A stretch of 64,000 nucleotides of DNA, taken from positions 6,999,501 through 7,063,500 of the forward strand of contig NZ_CP163518.1 of the NCBI RefSeq assembly GCF_041080625.1, in the 5' to 3' direction. A program made the translations under genes and the position numbers. The stretch is from Streptomyces sp. CG1. GTDB lineage: Bacteria > Actinomycetota > Actinomycetes > Streptomycetales > Streptomycetaceae. The notes beneath the pieces are model-generated. The model worked only from the letters and a program-made list of their open reading frames with translations, searched no databases and had not been told where the DNA came from. Within the stretch, counting starts at the first letter, position 1. Each line of letters opens with the position of its first letter. Below are positions 1-7,406 of this stretch, in pieces.

Positions 1-834
1 GGCCTCGGCCTGTATGTCGTCGCCCGCCTCGCCCACCGCCACGGTGTCCGGGTGCAGCTGCGTGAGCAGAAGCAGGGCGGCATCGCCGCGGTCGTCGTCC
101 TGCCGGCCGCCCTCCTGGCCGAGGCCCCGCCGGCCGCGCTGCCCCCGCAGACCACCTCCATGAGCACCACGGCCACCTTCTCCCTCCCGGGCGCCGACGC
201 CGAGGTCAACTCCAACGTCCTGCACGCCCGCACCAAGGACACGGACCTGTTGGTCGCGTTGGCGGAACGGGCGGTCCAGGACGCCTCGGACGACGTGGTC
301 GAGGGGGATCCCGCCGAAGTCGCGGAACACGCGGTCCATGAACAGGCCGCTCCGGTCACCCAGGACACGGAGACCCGCCCGAAGGCCCCGGCGGAAACGT
401 TCGCCGAGTCGACGATGGAGCTGCTGCTCCCGGACATCACGGCCATGCCGGCCATGACACCCGGCCGAGCGGATTCGGAGCCCACGGCCCCGGCGGCCGC
501 CGATGGCGGGGACGCCCCACAGGGGCCACCCGCACTCGACGACGAATGCAGTACGGCTGGTGCCGGTGGGAGCGAAATCCCCGCCGAAGGCGAAGCCGAG
601 GCGGTAACGGCGAAGGGCCTGCCCAAGCGCACCCCCAAGATCACCGCACCGGCCGCCACCCCGCCCCGCCAGCGCGGCACAGGCGTCGACGCCGAAGCCC
701 TCCGCCGGAGACTCGGCGGCTTCCGCAGCGGCGCCCAGGCCGGCTACCGCGACGTAGAGGCGGAGATCGCCGAACAGACCGGCCAGTTCAGGACACCAAC
801 TACGGGGGGCACCGTCGAGGAGGCAAGTAGTTGA
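1..834 (+). CDS. cvnA: Conservon sensor-like ATPase CvnA, C-terminal part (5' truncated by window edge)
   Basis: Only the last 277 codons are in the window; frame 1 is open from base 1. The first residues, GLGLYVVARLAHRHGVRVQL, are the G2 box and final strand of a GHKL (histidine-kinase-type) ATP-binding domain, so the missing 5' part should hold the membrane and dimerisation regions. After about 40 residues the protein becomes a long Ala/Pro/Glu-rich, probably disordered tail ending in a conserved-looking block (RRLGGFRSGAQAGYRDVEAEI, roughly residues 225-246). This is the usual build of CvnA proteins, which sit at the membrane and complex with CvnB, C and D. The stop overlaps the cvnB start in TTGA, indicating translational coupling. 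Confidence 0.88.
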   Translation, partial: GLGLYVVARLAHRHGVRVQLREQKQGGIAAVVVLPAALLAEAPPAALPPQTTSMSTTATFSLPGADAEVNSNVLHARTKDTDLLVALAERAVQDASDDVVEGDPAEVAEHAVHEQAAPVTQDTETRPKAPAETFAESTMELLLPDITAMPAMTPGRADSEPTAPAAADGGDAPQGPPALDDECSTAGAGGSEIPAEGEAEAVTAKGLPKRTPKITAPAATPPRQRGTGVDAEALRRRLGGFRSGAQAGYRDVEAEIAEQTGQFRTPTTGGTVEEASS

Positions 835-1373
835 CCGCGCCCAGTACCTTCGGACTGAGCAGTGAGGCCCGCAACCTGCACTGGCTGCTGACCAACCTGG
901 TCGAGGAAGTCCCCGGCATCCAGTCCGTCGCCGTGGTCTCCTCCGACGGCCTGCTGCTGCTCTCCTCCGACCCCGACCTCCCCCACGCTCGAACCCACTC
1001 GCGCGGGGGGACCCCCGTCGCGGAATCCCGCGGAAAACGCCCGGCAAAGGGCCCGAGGGGCTCCTCCGCCGACCTCGCCACCATCGTCTCCGGCATCGGC
1101 AGCCTCACCGTCGGCGCCGCCCGGCTGATGGAGTTCGGCGGGGTCAAGCACACGATGATCGCGATGGAGGAGGGCAGCCTGTTCGTGATGTCGATCAGTG
1201 ACGGCTCGCTGCTCGGCGTGCACGGTTCCGCCGAGTGCGACATGAGCGTGGTGGCGTACCACATGGCACTGTTCGTCGGCCGCGCCGGCCACGTACTGAC
1301 CCCTGAACTCCGCAGCGAGCTTCGGAAATCACTGGAGTCCCAGGAACCGCGGTCGACGGGGAGCACCCGATGA
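831..1373 (+). CDS. cvnB: Roadblock/LC7-domain protein CvnB with an internal repeat-derived insertion
   Basis: The 180-aa product starts at TTG, overlapping cvnA by four bases. Residues 1-45 (ARNLHWLLTNLVEEVPGI, then VAVVSSDGLLLLSS) and from about 82 on (DLATIVSGIGSLTVGAARLM, then TMIAMEEGSLFVMSISDGS) form a Roadblock/LC7 fold, the family that regulates small GTPases; in conservons CvnB partners the GTPase CvnD. CvnB proteins are usually about 130-145 aa. The excess is a segment around residues 50-80 coded by a Streptomyces REP-like palindrome (see repeat at 976-1018). The segment sits in a loop position between two strands, so the fold can plausibly tolerate it. It overlaps cvnC by four bases (ATGA). 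Confidence 0.9.
   Translation: MTAPSTFGLSSEARNLHWLLTNLVEEVPGIQSVAVVSSDGLLLLSSDPDLPHARTHSRGGTPVAESRGKRPAKGPRGSSADLATIVSGIGSLTVGAARLMEFGGVKHTMIAMEEGSLFVMSISDGSLLGVHGSAECDMSVVAYHMALFVGRAGHVLTPELRSELRKSLESQEPRSTGSTR
976..1018. repeat. REP-like Streptomyces palindrome inside cvnB
   Basis: A run of C's, CTCG-type arms and a run of G's, followed by GGGGGGACCCCC, forms a nested hairpin. It resembles the short GC-rich palindromes normally scattered between Streptomyces genes. Here it lies in frame within the coding sequence and encodes roughly residues 49-63 of CvnB. Confidence 0.55.
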
Positions 1374-1810
1374 GCGGCGCGCCCGAGAAACTCCCCGTGC
1401 GTGGCGGCGACCGCAAACCCGCCCGCGTCCGCCCCTACTCGCTCACCGGCGGCCGTACCCGCTTCGGCCACGTCCTCCTCGTGGAGACGTTCGTGGCGGC
1501 GCTCGAGGCCCCGGAGGAGCGCAAGGAACTGACTGGGGGCACCGCCCGCGCTATTGGCAGCGGGGGAGGTTCCCTCACCACCCGGGTCATGCCGGAGATG
1601 CGGGCCATAGTCGAACTGTGCCGCCGTATGCGCACGGTGGCCGAGATCGCCGCGCTGCTGAAGATGCCGCTCGGCGTGGTCCGCGTGCTCCTGAGCGACC
1701 TCGCGGACCAGGGAAAGATCCGTGTGTACGGCACCGGCACCGGTCACGGCACCGGCCGCCCGGACCGCGCGCTGCTGGAAAGGGTGCTGAGTGGACTCCG
1801 TCGTCTCTGA
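1370..1810 (+). CDS. cvnC: DUF742 protein CvnC (winged-helix-like conservon component)
   Basis: This 146-aa DUF742 protein is the third conservon gene. The N-terminal block VRPYSLTGGRTRF and the C-terminal helices (MPEMRAIVELCRRMRTVAEI, then LLKMPLGVVRVLLSDLADQGKI) are the two conserved DUF742 blocks; the second resembles a winged helix. The role is structural/regulatory in the CvnABCD complex and no enzymatic motif is seen. Between the two blocks, a Gly/Thr/Ser-rich linker (GGTARAIGSGGGSLTT) is coded by another palindromic repeat-like stretch at 1533-1575. It overlaps cvnB by 4 bp at its start and cvnD by 20 bp at its end, so all four genes are coupled. Confidence 0.9.
   Translation: MSGAPEKLPVRGGDRKPARVRPYSLTGGRTRFGHVLLVETFVAALEAPEERKELTGGTARAIGSGGGSLTTRVMPEMRAIVELCRRMRTVAEIAALLKMPLGVVRVLLSDLADQGKIRVYGTGTGHGTGRPDRALLERVLSGLRRL
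1533..1575. repeat. Second REP-like palindrome, inside cvnC
   Basis: TGGGGGCACCGCCCGCGCT is followed by a six-base loop and AGCGGGGGAGGTTCCC, an imperfect inverted repeat of the same general type as the one in cvnB. It is read in frame as a Gly/Thr/Ser-rich linker. Confidence 0.45.
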
Positions 1811-2450
1811 CGCCGCCGCCTCCGCCGACGGAGGCGCCCCCCTCGTCGCCGGCTTCGCCGAGCCCGACGAGGACCTGAAGGCCTGGCAGACGGACCGCAC
1901 CCGGGCCCCCATCGCCACGAAGATCGTGGTGGCCGGGGGTTTCGGCGTCGGCAAGACCACGCTGGTCGGCGCCGTCTCGGAGATCACGCCCCTGCAGACC
2001 GAGGCGCTGATGACCGAGGCGAGCGAGGAGACCGACGACCTCACCGCCACGCCGGGCAAGCTCACCACCACCGTGGCCATGGACTTCGGCCGCATCACGC
2101 TCGACGACGACCTGGTGCTCTACCTGTTCGGCACGCCGGGCCAGCAGCGGTTCTGGTTCATGTGGGACGACCTGGTGCGTGGCGCGATCGGTGCGGTCGT
2201 GCTGGCCGACACCCGTAGGCTGAAGGACTGTTTCCCGGCGCTGGACTACTTCGAGAGCTGCGGGCTGCCCTACGTCGTCGCGGTCAACCACTTCGACGGC
2301 AGCGAGCTGTTCGAGCCGGAGGACGTACGGGAGGCGCTGACGATACCCCCGCACATCCCTGTCATGATCATGGATGCGCGACGTCGTATTTCGGCCATCG
2401 AGACACTGCTGGCCCTGGTCGGCCACGCGCTGGACGAAACCCCCGAGTAG
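1791..2450 (+). CDS. cvnD: Conservon small GTPase/ATPase CvnD
   Basis: This is a 219-aa P-loop GTPase of the conservon type. Motifs read in order: Walker A GGFGVGKTTLVGAVSEI (about residues 45-61), a switch region with TTTVAMDFGRI, the G3-like box LFGTPGQQRFW (about 110-120), and VAVNHFDG as the NKxD-like base-recognition site (NHFD instead of NKxD). Conservon GTPases act at the membrane downstream of CvnA-C and influence development and metabolism. The GTG start at 1791 lies 20 bp inside cvnC; the alternative of a later start would remove the leading low-complexity residues. The gene is followed after 24 bp by the monooxygenase gene. Confidence 0.92.
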   Translation: MDSVVSDAAASADGGAPLVAGFAEPDEDLKAWQTDRTRAPIATKIVVAGGFGVGKTTLVGAVSEITPLQTEALMTEASEETDDLTATPGKLTTTVAMDFGRITLDDDLVLYLFGTPGQQRFWFMWDDLVRGAIGAVVLADTRRLKDCFPALDYFESCGLPYVVAVNHFDGSELFEPEDVREALTIPPHIPVMIMDARRRISAIETLLALVGHALDETPE

Positions 2451-2474
2451 TCCCTGTTAGGAGTCCTCACCCGC

Positions 2475-3728
2475 ATGCGGAAGATACTCGTCGTAGGAGC
2501 CGGCCAGTCCGGCCTCCAGCTCGCCCTCGGCCTGCAGTCGCACGGCTACGAGGTCACCCTGATGTCGAACCGGACCGCGGACGAGATCCGCACCGGCCGG
2601 GTCATGTCGACGCAGTGCATGTTCCACGCGGCGCTGCAGCACGAGCGCGATCTCCAGCTGAACTTCTGGGAGTCCCAGGCGCCCAAGATCGACGGACTCG
2701 GCGTCTCGGTCGCGGCCCCCGGCTCGCACGACCCGGGCCCCACCCAGCGGGCGATCGACTGGGTGGGCACGCTGGACGGGTACGCGCAGTCGGTCGACCA
2801 GCGGGTGAAGATGGCCGGCTGGATGGAGACCTTCGCCCAGCGCGGCGGCCAGCTGGTCATCCACGGCGCGGCGGTCGGCGACCTCGACTACTTCTCCCGC
2901 ACCTACGACCTCGTCCTGGTCTCGGCCGGCAAGGGCGAACTGGTCCAGATGTTCGGCCGTGACGCCTCGCGTTCCCCGTACAGCGAGCCGCAGCGCGCCC
3001 TCGCGGTGGCCTACGTCCACGGGCTCGGCCCCCGCCCCGAGCACCCCGAGTTCGACGCGGTCCGCTGCAACCTGGTCCCCGGTGTCGGCGAGCTGTTCAT
3101 CATGCCGACGTTCACCACCTCCGGCCGCGCGGACATCCTGTTCTGGGAGGGCATACCCGGCGGCCCCCTCGATGTCTTCAACGGCGTCAAGGACCCGGCG
3201 GAGCACCTCTCCCTGACCCTGGAACTCATGGAGAAGTTCACGCCCTGGGAGTACGCGCGGGCGACGAAGGCCGAACTGACCGATGCGGGCGGCACGTTGG
3301 CCGGCCGCTACGCGCCGACGGTCCGCAACCCCATCGGCCGCCTCCCCGGCGGCGGCCTGGTCCTGGGCGTGGCCGACGTCGTCGTCGCCAACGACCCGAT
3401 CACCGGCCAGGGCTCCAACTCGGCGTCCAAGTGCGCCGCCGCCTACCTCGCCTCGATCCTCGAACACGGCGACAAGGAGTTCGACGAGGCCTGGATGCAG
3501 GCGACGTTCGACCGGTACTGGGCGACGGCTCAGCACGTCACCAAGTGGACCAACGCGATGCTGGCCCCGCCGCCGGAGCACATCCTGAACCTCATCGGCG
3601 CCGCGGGCCAGCTCCAGCCGGTCGCCGACCGGTTCGCCAACGCGTTCAACGACCCGGCCGACTTCGAGAACTTCTTCTACGACCCGGAGAAGACCGGCGC
3701 CTACCTGGCCTCGGTCGCCGGGGCCTGA
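2475..3728 (+). CDS. StyA-like FAD-dependent monooxygenase (styrene/indole monooxygenase family)
   Basis: The 417-aa flavoprotein has an N-terminal Rossmann FAD motif (ILVVGAGQSGLQLALGL) and later NPIGRLPGGGLVLGVADVVV and NDPITGQGSN, the second FAD-binding signature of the StyA/p-hydroxybenzoate-hydroxylase fold. StyA-type enzymes take reduced FAD from a separate reductase and epoxidise styrene or oxidise indole; no StyB-like reductase gene is visible nearby, so the natural substrate is unknown. An ATG start follows TAGGAG after a short gap. It is 24 bp downstream of cvnD, so it is probably part of the conservon operon. Its 3' end overlaps the convergent NlpC/P60 gene by 28 bp. Confidence 0.85.
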   Translation: MRKILVVGAGQSGLQLALGLQSHGYEVTLMSNRTADEIRTGRVMSTQCMFHAALQHERDLQLNFWESQAPKIDGLGVSVAAPGSHDPGPTQRAIDWVGTLDGYAQSVDQRVKMAGWMETFAQRGGQLVIHGAAVGDLDYFSRTYDLVLVSAGKGELVQMFGRDASRSPYSEPQRALAVAYVHGLGPRPEHPEFDAVRCNLVPGVGELFIMPTFTTSGRADILFWEGIPGGPLDVFNGVKDPAEHLSLTLELMEKFTPWEYARATKAELTDAGGTLAGRYAPTVRNPIGRLPGGGLVLGVADVVVANDPITGQGSNSASKCAAAYLASILEHGDKEFDEAWMQATFDRYWATAQHVTKWTNAMLAPPPEHILNLIGAAGQLQPVADRFANAFNDPADFENFFYDPEKTGAYLASVAGA

Positions 3729-4756
3729 TCCGGGCGTACCGCGCCGAGTACCGGATAGGACGCGAGCGGGGACAGCTTCACCCGCTCGCCCGTTCTCGGC
3801 GCCTGTACGACCTCGCCGTCCCCCACGTACATCGCCACATGCGTGGCCTCGGGGAAGTAGATGACGAGGTCACCGGGCCGCAGCTTGCCGAGCGGGACCC
3901 TCCGCAGCAGGTGCCACTGTTCCTGGCTGGTGCGGGGGATCGGGGTGCCCGCGTGCTCCCAGGCCTGTGAGGTGAGGCCCGAGCAGTCGTACGCGCCCGG
4001 ACCCTCGGCGCCCCACACGTACGGCTTGCCGAGCTGGCCCATGGCGAAGCGGACCGCGCGGCCGCCCTCGGAGGAGGCGGTGCTGTCCGCGGGCAGCGCG
4101 CCCGAGGCGGCGAGCTGCTGCTGGGCCGCGGCGACACTCTGCTGCTCCAGGGCGGTGATCGCGGCCAGCTGGGCCGGCGTGAGGGAGGCCAGCAGGCGCT
4201 CCACGTCGGCCAGCCTGGTCCGGACGTCGTCGCGCTGCTCCTTCTGCCGGTCGGCGAGGGTCAGCTGGGTGTCCAGGGCCGTGCGGGCGGCCCGGGCCAG
4301 GGTGTCCTGCCGCTGCTCCGCGGCGGTCAGCCGGGCCACCGTCCGGGCCTGTTCGCGCGCCAGCTCGCCGATGACATGCCCCTCGTCCAGCGCGCGCTGC
4401 GGATCGGGGGCGAGGAGCACCCGGACGTACGGGCCGAGGACGTCGCCGGCGCTGCTCTGGTACTGGCGGCGGGCCAGCCGGCCGGCGTCGGCCCGGCTGT
4501 CCTGCAGGGCGAGGCGGGCGCGGGCCAGTTCGCCGTCGAGCCGGTTCACCTCGGCGCGCTGCCGCTTCAGCTTCTCCGCGGTCGCGTTGTAGGTCTCGGT
4601 GGCCTGTTCGGCCTGCCGGTACAGCTGCTGAAGGTCCGTCAGCAGCTGGGACACGGACCGCTGCGGGCGCGGTGCGGCCACGGCGGGTACGGGCGCGAGG
4701 ACGGCCTGGGCCGCCAGCGCGGCCGTACAGGCCAGGCGCGGAAGCTTTCCTGACAC
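3701..4756 (-). CDS. Secreted NlpC/P60 peptidoglycan endopeptidase with coiled-coil N-terminus
   Basis: This 351-aa exported cell-wall hydrolase has a signal peptide at residues 1-27 (LPRLACTAALAAQAVLAPVPAVAA). Residues 30-200 form a long Ala/Gln/Leu/Arg-rich coiled coil, as in RipA/PcsB-type hydrolases. The NlpC/P60 domain covers about 225-340, with the nucleophile in AYDCSGLTSQAW and the catalytic His in THVAMYVGDG. The family cleaves the D-Glu to diaminopimelate bond of stem peptides. The start is GTG at 4756, preceded by GAGGTGA. The last 28 bp overlap the convergent monooxygenase gene. Confidence 0.92.
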   Translation of the reverse strand: MSGKLPRLACTAALAAQAVLAPVPAVAAPRPQRSVSQLLTDLQQLYRQAEQATETYNATAEKLKRQRAEVNRLDGELARARLALQDSRADAGRLARRQYQSSAGDVLGPYVRVLLAPDPQRALDEGHVIGELAREQARTVARLTAAEQRQDTLARAARTALDTQLTLADRQKEQRDDVRTRLADVERLLASLTPAQLAAITALEQQSVAAAQQQLAASGALPADSTASSEGGRAVRFAMGQLGKPYVWGAEGPGAYDCSGLTSQAWEHAGTPIPRTSQEQWHLLRRVPLGKLRPGDLVIYFPEATHVAMYVGDGEVVQAPRTGERVKLSPLASYPVLGAVRPDQAPATEAR

Positions 4757-4857
4757 GTCATCACCTCGGGTGCGAGGAGGAGGGTGGGTGTTCGCCCCCT
4801 ATCGCACCGCGATAATCAGATGTAGTACGTGCGAGGCGCGCGCCTGGCGTACGTCTG

Positions 4858-5172
4858 TCACCCGTTTGCCTCGTCCGGCTTGCCGGACGGCGGGGTGGCT
4901 GGTGGGGTGGCCAGCTTCGACCAGGGCCACCGGAGCCGTCCGCCGGAGGTGTCGTCCGGGTCGTACTGGTACTTCCACCCCTGGATCAGACCCAGCCGCC
5001 TGCTGTGCCCGCGCGGCACACGGCGGTAGACGAGCACCGTCGCCGGCCCGCCGTCCGGGTCCGGGACGGGGATGCGGTACGTCTTCGGGGGGTGCCCGGT
5101 GGGCCCGAGCACGACGGGCAGCACGCGCCCGTCCATGGGGCCGCCCTCGAAGGGGGTTTCCTGACTCTTCAC
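4858..5172 (-). CDS. Small hypothetical protein, 104 aa
   Basis: The gene has Streptomyces-like codon use on the minus strand and starts with GTG at 5172; an internal ATG (MDGRVLPVVLG) is the alternative start. The sequence includes PKTYRIPVPDPDGGPATVLVYRR and ends in a Pro/Lys-rich tail. No signal peptide, membrane segment or known motif is seen. Similar short 'TYRIP' proteins occur in other streptomycetes, as I recall, but no function is known. It lies about 55 bp from the proposed left end of the TnpB element, so its promoter may have been affected by that insertion. Confidence 0.6.
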   Translation of the reverse strand: MKSQETPFEGGPMDGRVLPVVLGPTGHPPKTYRIPVPDPDGGPATVLVYRRVPRGHSRRLGLIQGWKYQYDPDDTSGGRLRWPWSKLATPPATPPSGKPDEANG

Positions 5173-5227
5173 CGCTTCAGCCTGTTCTCGCGAGGAACCC
5201 CGTGCATTCCCGCCCAGGGGGAATCGT

Positions 5228-5265
5228 ATCCAGTGGGGAGCGGTACGGAGCGTCGGCGACTGGAT
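5228..5265. repeat. Candidate left-end palindrome of the TnpB element
   Basis: ATCCAGT at 5228-5234 is repeated in reverse complement as ACTGGAT at 5259-5265. A subterminal hairpin of this kind about 70 bp upstream of tnpB is what IS200/IS605-type ends carry. The assignment is inference because the second end and target site cannot be fixed from one copy. Confidence 0.3.
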
Positions 5266-5332
5266 TGAGAGACCCGGGGGAGTTCACCGTGTTCGAATGC
5301 GGGGCGTGGCGGGTCCGGGTAGCGTCGTGGGT

Positions 5333-6574
5333 GTGAAGCTGGTGATGCAGGTGAAGCTGCTGCCGACGTCTGTGCAGGCGGCGGCACTTGAGGCAACGCT
5401 GCGTGCCTGCAACGAGGCGGCCACCTGGGCCAGCAGCGTGGCGTTCGAAAAGGATGTGAAGAAGAACTTCGGGCTGCGCGAGCACACTTACGCTGAGATC
5501 AAGGCCCGGTGGGGGCTGGGTGCACAGGCCGCCCAGCATGTGATCAAGAAGACGTGCGACGCGTACGCCGCACTCAAGGCCAATCTGAGGGCCGGGAACC
5601 TGGGCAAGTCAGACTCGAGACGGTACCAGCGGGTTTCGCAGAAGCCGATCGCCTTCCAGGCGGAGGGGGCGCAACCGTTCGACGACAGGATGCTGTCCTG
5701 GCAGATCCCAGAGCGCCGGATCTCGATCTGGACGGTGGCCGGTCGGATGAAGGATGTAGCGTTCACCGCCGCTCCCGAGCAACTGGCCACCCTGGCCCTG
5801 TATCGCAAGGGCGAGTCCGATCTCGTGTGCCGGGACGGCATGTGGTTCTTGAGCGCCACATGCGAGGTCCCGGAAGCGCCCTTGAATGCGGAGCCGGTGG
5901 ACTTCCTCGGCATCGACTTGGGCGTCGTGAACATCGCGACCACCTCCGACGGCGAGATCATGGCTGGCCGCGGCCTGAACCGTATCCGGGTCCGGGAGCG
6001 GAAGCTGCGCGCCAAGCTGCAGAAGAAGAACACCCCGTCCGCCAAACGTCGCCTGAAGAAGCGCAGGCGCAAGGAGGCGCGGCGGGCGAAGGACATCAAC
6101 CACAAGATCGCGAAGCATGTGGTGGCCGAGGCAGAACGCACCGGTCGCGGGATCGCCCTTGAGGACCTGACGGGCATCCGTGAACGGGTACGGCTTCGTA
6201 AGCCCCAACGGGCCACCCACTCCAGCTGGGCCTTCGCCCAGCTGGGGCAGTTCATCGCGTACAAGGCCCGCCGGGCGGGCGTGCCGGTGGTGTACGTCGA
6301 CCCGGCGTACACCTCGCGTACCTGCGCCGAGTGCGGTCATATCGACAAGGCGAACCGGGTGAGCCAGGCCTGGTTTGCCTGCCGGAACTGCGGCCTCGTT
6401 GCGCATGCGGACCGGAATAGCTCCCGCAACATCTGCGCCCGCGCGTGGGAGTTGTGGCGACGCGGGGTGCGGTCAGCCACCCCAGCTCTGTCCCCGAAGC
6501 AGCGGGGTAAGGCAGGATGCAAACGCGGTGCCACAGCCAGTGACGCCCGTTGTGCAAGCTCGTCGCATCAGTGA
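5333..6574 (+). CDS. tnpB: TnpB, RNA-guided nuclease-type protein of an IS200/IS605-family element
   Basis: The 413-aa TnpB/OrfB has a complete set of active-site motifs. The RuvC-like aspartate is in FLGIDLGVVNIATTSDG and the glutamate in IALEDLTGIRERVR. The zinc ribbon is RTCAECGH plus ACRNCG, and the final acidic residue is in VAHADRNSSRNI. The Lys/Arg-rich helix before the Glu motif (KKRRRKEARRAKDINHKIAK) is typical. TnpB proteins are omega-RNA-guided DNA nucleases, ancestral to Cas12, that help keep the element at its site. GTG 5333 gives the canonical N-terminus MKLVMQVKLLPT; an upstream ATG at 5297 is in frame. No tnpA transposase is in the window, so this is a solo-tnpB element. The 3' end overlaps the TetR stop by 7 bp. 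Confidence 0.9.
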   Translation: MKLVMQVKLLPTSVQAAALEATLRACNEAATWASSVAFEKDVKKNFGLREHTYAEIKARWGLGAQAAQHVIKKTCDAYAALKANLRAGNLGKSDSRRYQRVSQKPIAFQAEGAQPFDDRMLSWQIPERRISIWTVAGRMKDVAFTAAPEQLATLALYRKGESDLVCRDGMWFLSATCEVPEAPLNAEPVDFLGIDLGVVNIATTSDGEIMAGRGLNRIRVRERKLRAKLQKKNTPSAKRRLKKRRRKEARRAKDINHKIAKHVVAEAERTGRGIALEDLTGIRERVRLRKPQRATHSSWAFAQLGQFIAYKARRAGVPVVYVDPAYTSRTCAECGHIDKANRVSQAWFACRNCGLVAHADRNSSRNICARAWELWRRGVRSATPALSPKQRGKAGCKRGATASDARCASSSHQ

Positions 6575-6592
6575 CGGGTAGTTGACTCTCGG
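6475..6592 (+). ncRNA. Candidate omega-RNA / right end of the TnpB element
   Basis: In TnpB elements the guide-RNA scaffold overlaps the 3' end of tnpB and runs to the right end. Here a CCCCG-AAGCAG-CGGGG hairpin (6492-6507) and two CAGTGACG copies (6538-6545 and 6567-6574) lie in the last 100 bp of the gene. This placement is inferred from family architecture; no homologous scaffold was compared. Confidence 0.25.
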
Positions 6593-7239
6593 CCATCCTC
6601 GCCGAGCGCGCCGACGACGGCGGCCGTCTGCGGGTCCCGGCCCGCGGTGACGGTGAGTACGGCCACGAACTGCTCGACCAGCCAGTCGCGCAGCTCCTCG
6701 ACCGGCGGCTGTTTGTCCTCGTCCAGCCAGATCAGGGAGGCCGCCTCGACGGCCGTGATCCAGGTCCGTACGGTCATACGCAGCCGTGGGCCGGGGTCGG
6801 CGACGCCGAGGTGGCGGTAGATGTGCTCGGCGGCGGCCCTGCGGACCCCGTCCACGATGGCCGTGGTCCGCGAGGTCTCCACCACGCTGCCGCCCTGGAG
6901 CAGCGCGCTGAAGCCGGTGTCGTGCTCGTCGACGAAGCTCAGATAGCGGTCCAGGGCGCGGGACAGGCGGGACAGCAGGGGGCCCTGGCGGGGCTCGTCG
7001 AAGCAGTGCTGCAGTTCCTCGGCGGCGGAGCGCAGCGCGGCCTCGTACAGCTGCTGCTTGCCGCCCGGGAAGTACCGGTACACCAGGGGGCGCGAGACTC
7101 CGGCCGCCTCCGCCACGTCGTCCAGCGACACGTCCTCGGGGGCGCGGTGCGCGAAGAGAGTGAGCGCGGCGTCGAGGAGCTGACTTCGTCGCTCCTCGAC
7201 GCTCAGGCGACGGTATGCGGGGGTGGCGGACGGGGTCAT
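6568..7239 (-). CDS. TetR/AcrR-family transcriptional regulator
   Basis: This 223-aa regulator has an N-terminal helix-turn-helix: RRSQLLDAALTLFAHRAPED followed by VSLDDVAEAAGVSRPLVYRYF (about residues 15-58). The C-terminal ligand-binding domain is all-helical (LSRLSRALDRYLSFVDEHDT and onward). ATG 7239 is chosen because upstream in-frame sequence lacks coding character. The gene lies downstream of the diiron oxygenase gene on the same strand, separated by a strong hairpin at 7282-7316. The diiron pair is the likeliest target but this is inference. The final residues (RESTTRH) and stop fall in the right-end region of the TnpB element, so the native C-terminus may have been replaced by the insertion. 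Confidence 0.9.
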   Translation of the reverse strand: MTPSATPAYRRLSVEERRSQLLDAALTLFAHRAPEDVSLDDVAEAAGVSRPLVYRYFPGGKQQLYEAALRSAAEELQHCFDEPRQGPLLSRLSRALDRYLSFVDEHDTGFSALLQGGSVVETSRTTAIVDGVRRAAAEHIYRHLGVADPGPRLRMTVRTWITAVEAASLIWLDEDKQPPVEELRDWLVEQFVAVLTVTAGRDPQTAAVVGALGEDGRESTTRH

Positions 7240-7281
7240 GGCCGTCAGCCTAATCGCCGTCGGGGCGCGGAGTCGTCGGCG

Positions 7282-7316
7282 CCTGGGGGCGCGTGGTGGC
7301 TGGTCGCGCCCCCAGG
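7282..7316 (-). terminator. Terminator hairpin after the AurF-like gene
   Basis: CCTGGGGGCGCG (7282-7293) pairs perfectly with CGCGCCCCCAGG (7305-7316) across an 11-base loop. It lies downstream of the minus-strand diiron oxygenase gene. Its loop, GTGGCTGGT, also occurs in the hairpin after ku (19280-19308), indicating one repeat family. Confidence 0.7.
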
Positions 7317-7406
7317 TTCTCGGCTTCGCTCGAACCCGGGGGACTCCCGTCGCCGCGCAGTCGCACAGAGACACAGCCCCGCGCCTCTCGGATCGGCACA
7401 CGCCCC

